NCBI RefSeq assembly: GCF_002215035.1
Contig: NZ_NKFP01000001.1
Span: forward strand, 124,001 to 188,000
Direction of reading: 5' to 3'
Source: Leptolyngbya ohadii IS1
GTDB taxonomy: Bacteria; Cyanobacteriota; Cyanobacteriia; Elainellales; Elainellaceae
Length of the DNA stretch: 64,000 nt
In this document: in pieces, positions 62,796-64,000 of the stretch
How positions within the stretch are numbered: the stretch's first letter is position 1
Layout: each line of letters begins with the position of its first letter
The notes under the pieces: generated by a model
Told to the model about the DNA's origin: nothing
Seen by the model: only the letters and a program-made list of their open reading frames with translations
The model's database searches: none
Made by a program: the position numbers and the translations under genes

Positions 62796-63208
62796 CATTA
62801 TCCCGCTGCTCTTAGCCAAATCGCCCTGTGGATCAAGATTTCTACAGGGCACAGTTATTTAATAATAGGCTGACTTAAGTAGGTGGTTGTAATTATTTAG
62901 AAGATAGAGGGGGTCTGGGGCGAAGCCCCAGGGTGGGGGCTGTGCCCCCACCACCCCCAAATCCATCCGTTGTTTAATTGCGCCCAGCTACTTACTTCAC
63001 GGAACGGATTCGACCTGTCATCTAAAAATCAGGCGAAGCAGTCACCCGATCGCAGAAAACCCACTGGTATGATTGGACACAATAGAGCAGCTATCCTCCC
63101 GAATTACCTGCTGCTGACTCAGAAGGATGAACTGCCCGAAGGTTGTGCTTGTAGCTGTTGCAGCCGCGAGAGAAAAAATTAGGCAAGAAACCGTCGAAGC
63201 CGATTAAT
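62796..63208. other. Intergenic region with hairpin element
   Basis: This 413-bp stretch contains the GC-rich double hairpin at 62915-62951, and no well-supported gene. A frame at 62970-63182 (Cys-rich end 'CACSCC') has no ribosome site. Confidence 0.4.
62915..62951. repeat. GC-rich double-hairpin element, copy B
   Basis: CTGGGG/CCCCAG around a CGAAG loop (62915-62931) is followed by GTGGGGG/CCCCCAC around a CTGTG loop (62933-62951). These are the two loop types of copy A at 1248-1285, in reverse order. Both copies also have a C-rich CACCCCC tail. Confidence 0.7.
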
Positions 63209-63814
63209 TTAGGCGATCGAGCAACACAGTTCCGTTTCAGATGATTTGCGAGGGGAAACCTGCTGCTTAGAGGTTTGGTTGCGATAGAACTGCTCAGCGG
63301 AGTAGCCTTCCAGCCAGTAGCTTAAGATCGTTTGAGGAGACCACGTAAGGCAGTTTGTGAGCAGAACCCCATAGTTTCCAGTACGCTCTGGGTGATCAAA
63401 AGCGATCACGAGCCGAACCCTGCCTAGACCAGCAATATGCAGGCAGCAGGTATAGCAGGAGTAAGCCTGCTGTGCAACAACCAAACGCTGATAGGGAGCC
63501 TGAGCCGTTAGGCTAACAATGCCCTCAACCCTAATATGGCGGTGTTTCAAAGAATTCGTTTCGTAGGAAGCACTTAATAAGCTCAAGTTGTACACTTCCA
63601 CAACCCAGTTCTGCTGCAACAGGTTAATCCAGTTCTGCTGAGCTTCAGCAAGATGATCGATCAGGCAAGGGGATAACCAGCGGCGGTTCATTAATACCAA
63701 GTTCTGCGATCGGTTCAGTGTTAAGTTCTCCTGATTGTTTCTATAAATAGGCAAGGGGGTAAAAGGGGTATTCCTCACAATGCGGCTGGTTTCATTCGTC
63801 CTGGTATTCATCAT
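63209..63814 (-). CDS. DDE transposase-derived fragment
   Basis: The 201-residue product has a good ribosome site (AGAGGA) before a tandem ATG. Its C-terminal half contains 'RVRLVIAFDHPERTGNYGVLLTN', 'WSPQTILSYWLEGYSAEQFYRN' (cited in parts), which matches my memory of the C-terminal catalytic segment of cyanobacterial DDE transposases, where the equivalent reads like 'YLLRWPIETFYRD'. The N-terminal DDE residues are missing, the conserved 'W..E.FYRD' has become 'YSAEQFYRN', and the tail is unrelated. No inverted repeats frame it. It is probably a relic or an exapted fragment rather than an active element. Confidence 0.5.
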   Translation of the reverse strand: MMNTRTNETSRIVRNTPFTPLPIYRNNQENLTLNRSQNLVLMNRRWLSPCLIDHLAEAQQNWINLLQQNWVVEVYNLSLLSASYETNSLKHRHIRVEGIVSLTAQAPYQRLVVAQQAYSCYTCCLHIAGLGRVRLVIAFDHPERTGNYGVLLTNCLTWSPQTILSYWLEGYSAEQFYRNQTSKQQVSPRKSSETELCCSIA

Positions 63815-63880
63815 GGCTTCCTCTACTCCTACCGATGGGATAATTAAGGTCGTTCCTCGCTATCTGCTAGCCTGGTTCTA

Positions 63881-63930
63881 CCTGTGTGTTTTGCCTGTGT
63901 GTTCTACCTGTGCGTTTTACCTGTGTATAG
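63881..63930. repeat. 15-nt tandem repeat near window end
   Basis: Units related to CCTGTGTGTTTTGCC, TTCTACCTGTGCGTT and TTTACCTGTGTAT occur about four times in a row. Frames overlapping it on the plus strand are unsupported. Confidence 0.55.
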
Positions 63931-64000
63931 TTGTGCAGCAAAGCAGCATTCTGTTACGGGACAACAGTGAATTCGACGCAGTCAGGCTTTTGTAAAGCTA

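Noticed and set aside
62970..63182. 70-residue frame with a Cys-rich end (CACSCC)
   Set aside because: The tail is suggestive of a modified peptide, but there is no ribosome site, no leader motif and no modification gene beside it.
63780..63995. 71-residue plus-strand frame at the window end
   Set aside because: It overlaps the start of the transposase-derived gene and is largely a translated 15-nt repeat.

Overview
The window looks like a chromosomal segment of a cyanobacterium. The palindrome GCGATCGC and its core CGATCG recur inside nearly every gene. Gene content is typical of large filamentous or mat-forming lineages: a biliverdin-type phytochrome, hybrid kinases, a WD40 Ser/Thr kinase, RTX secretion, DUF1206, DUF1622 and DUF3124 proteins. 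Short tandem repeats of 7-15 nt fill many intergenic gaps. A Leptolyngbya-like host is my inference; no rRNA or tRNA gene was found to fix taxonomy.

Layout. 1-7.4 kb: secreted or membrane proteins of unknown function, including a 1319-residue membrane protein with a lipase-like Ser/Asp/His centre and an in-frame inverted minisatellite. 7.7-11.3 kb: an SDR dehydrogenase and a GH63-type glucosidase. 11.4-13.8 kb: a MITE-like element, a multidomain response regulator broken by one in-frame TAG, and a CheY-like protein. 14.1-25.6 kb: a type I secretion locus (PPIase, HetC-like ABC exporter with cyclic-nucleotide-binding and degenerate C39 domains, HlyD) flanked by two probable substrates, a CHRD/RTX protein and an RTX protein. 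25.7-29.4 kb: an FHA-flavin-reductase-ferredoxin fusion and a polytopic Fe-S protein. 30-41.7 kb: signalling genes (WD40 kinase, truncated PAS protein, phytochrome/Rcp/hybrid-kinase operon). 41.8-44.2 kb: a secreted duplicated-domain protein and a DUF1206 protein. 44.3-51.0 kb: a minus-strand glycan operon of three glycosyltransferases, an ABC exporter and an APH-fold kinase. 51.2-53.5 kb: an OmpR-type two-component system.

53.8-60.3 kb holds the most interesting system: a compact RiPP-like locus. A 67-residue precursor has an acidic leader ending in a double-glycine site and a 29-residue core made only of Arg, Pro, Ser and three other residues, with RRRP repeats and no Cys or Thr. It is followed by a likely attenuating hairpin, an 824-residue protein joining an APH-type kinase to a HopA1-like domain (the two activities used for phosphorylation and elimination in class V lanthipeptides and related RiPPs), a C39-peptidase ABC transporter with an intact Cys/His/Asp triad, and an HlyD adaptor. 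Because the core has no Cys, a classical lanthionine product is not possible. A dehydroalanine-containing or otherwise modified polycationic peptide is the inferred product.

60.4-64 kb: a small sigma factor operon with a peptidoglycan-binding-domain protein, an NfeD-like small protein, tandem repeats, a GC-rich double-hairpin element whose partner lies at 1.25 kb, and a transposase-derived fragment. The two secretion loci differ in a useful way: the exporter at 18-21 kb has lost its protease triad and sits beside RTX proteins, while the one at 57-59 kb keeps it and sits beside a double-glycine leader peptide.
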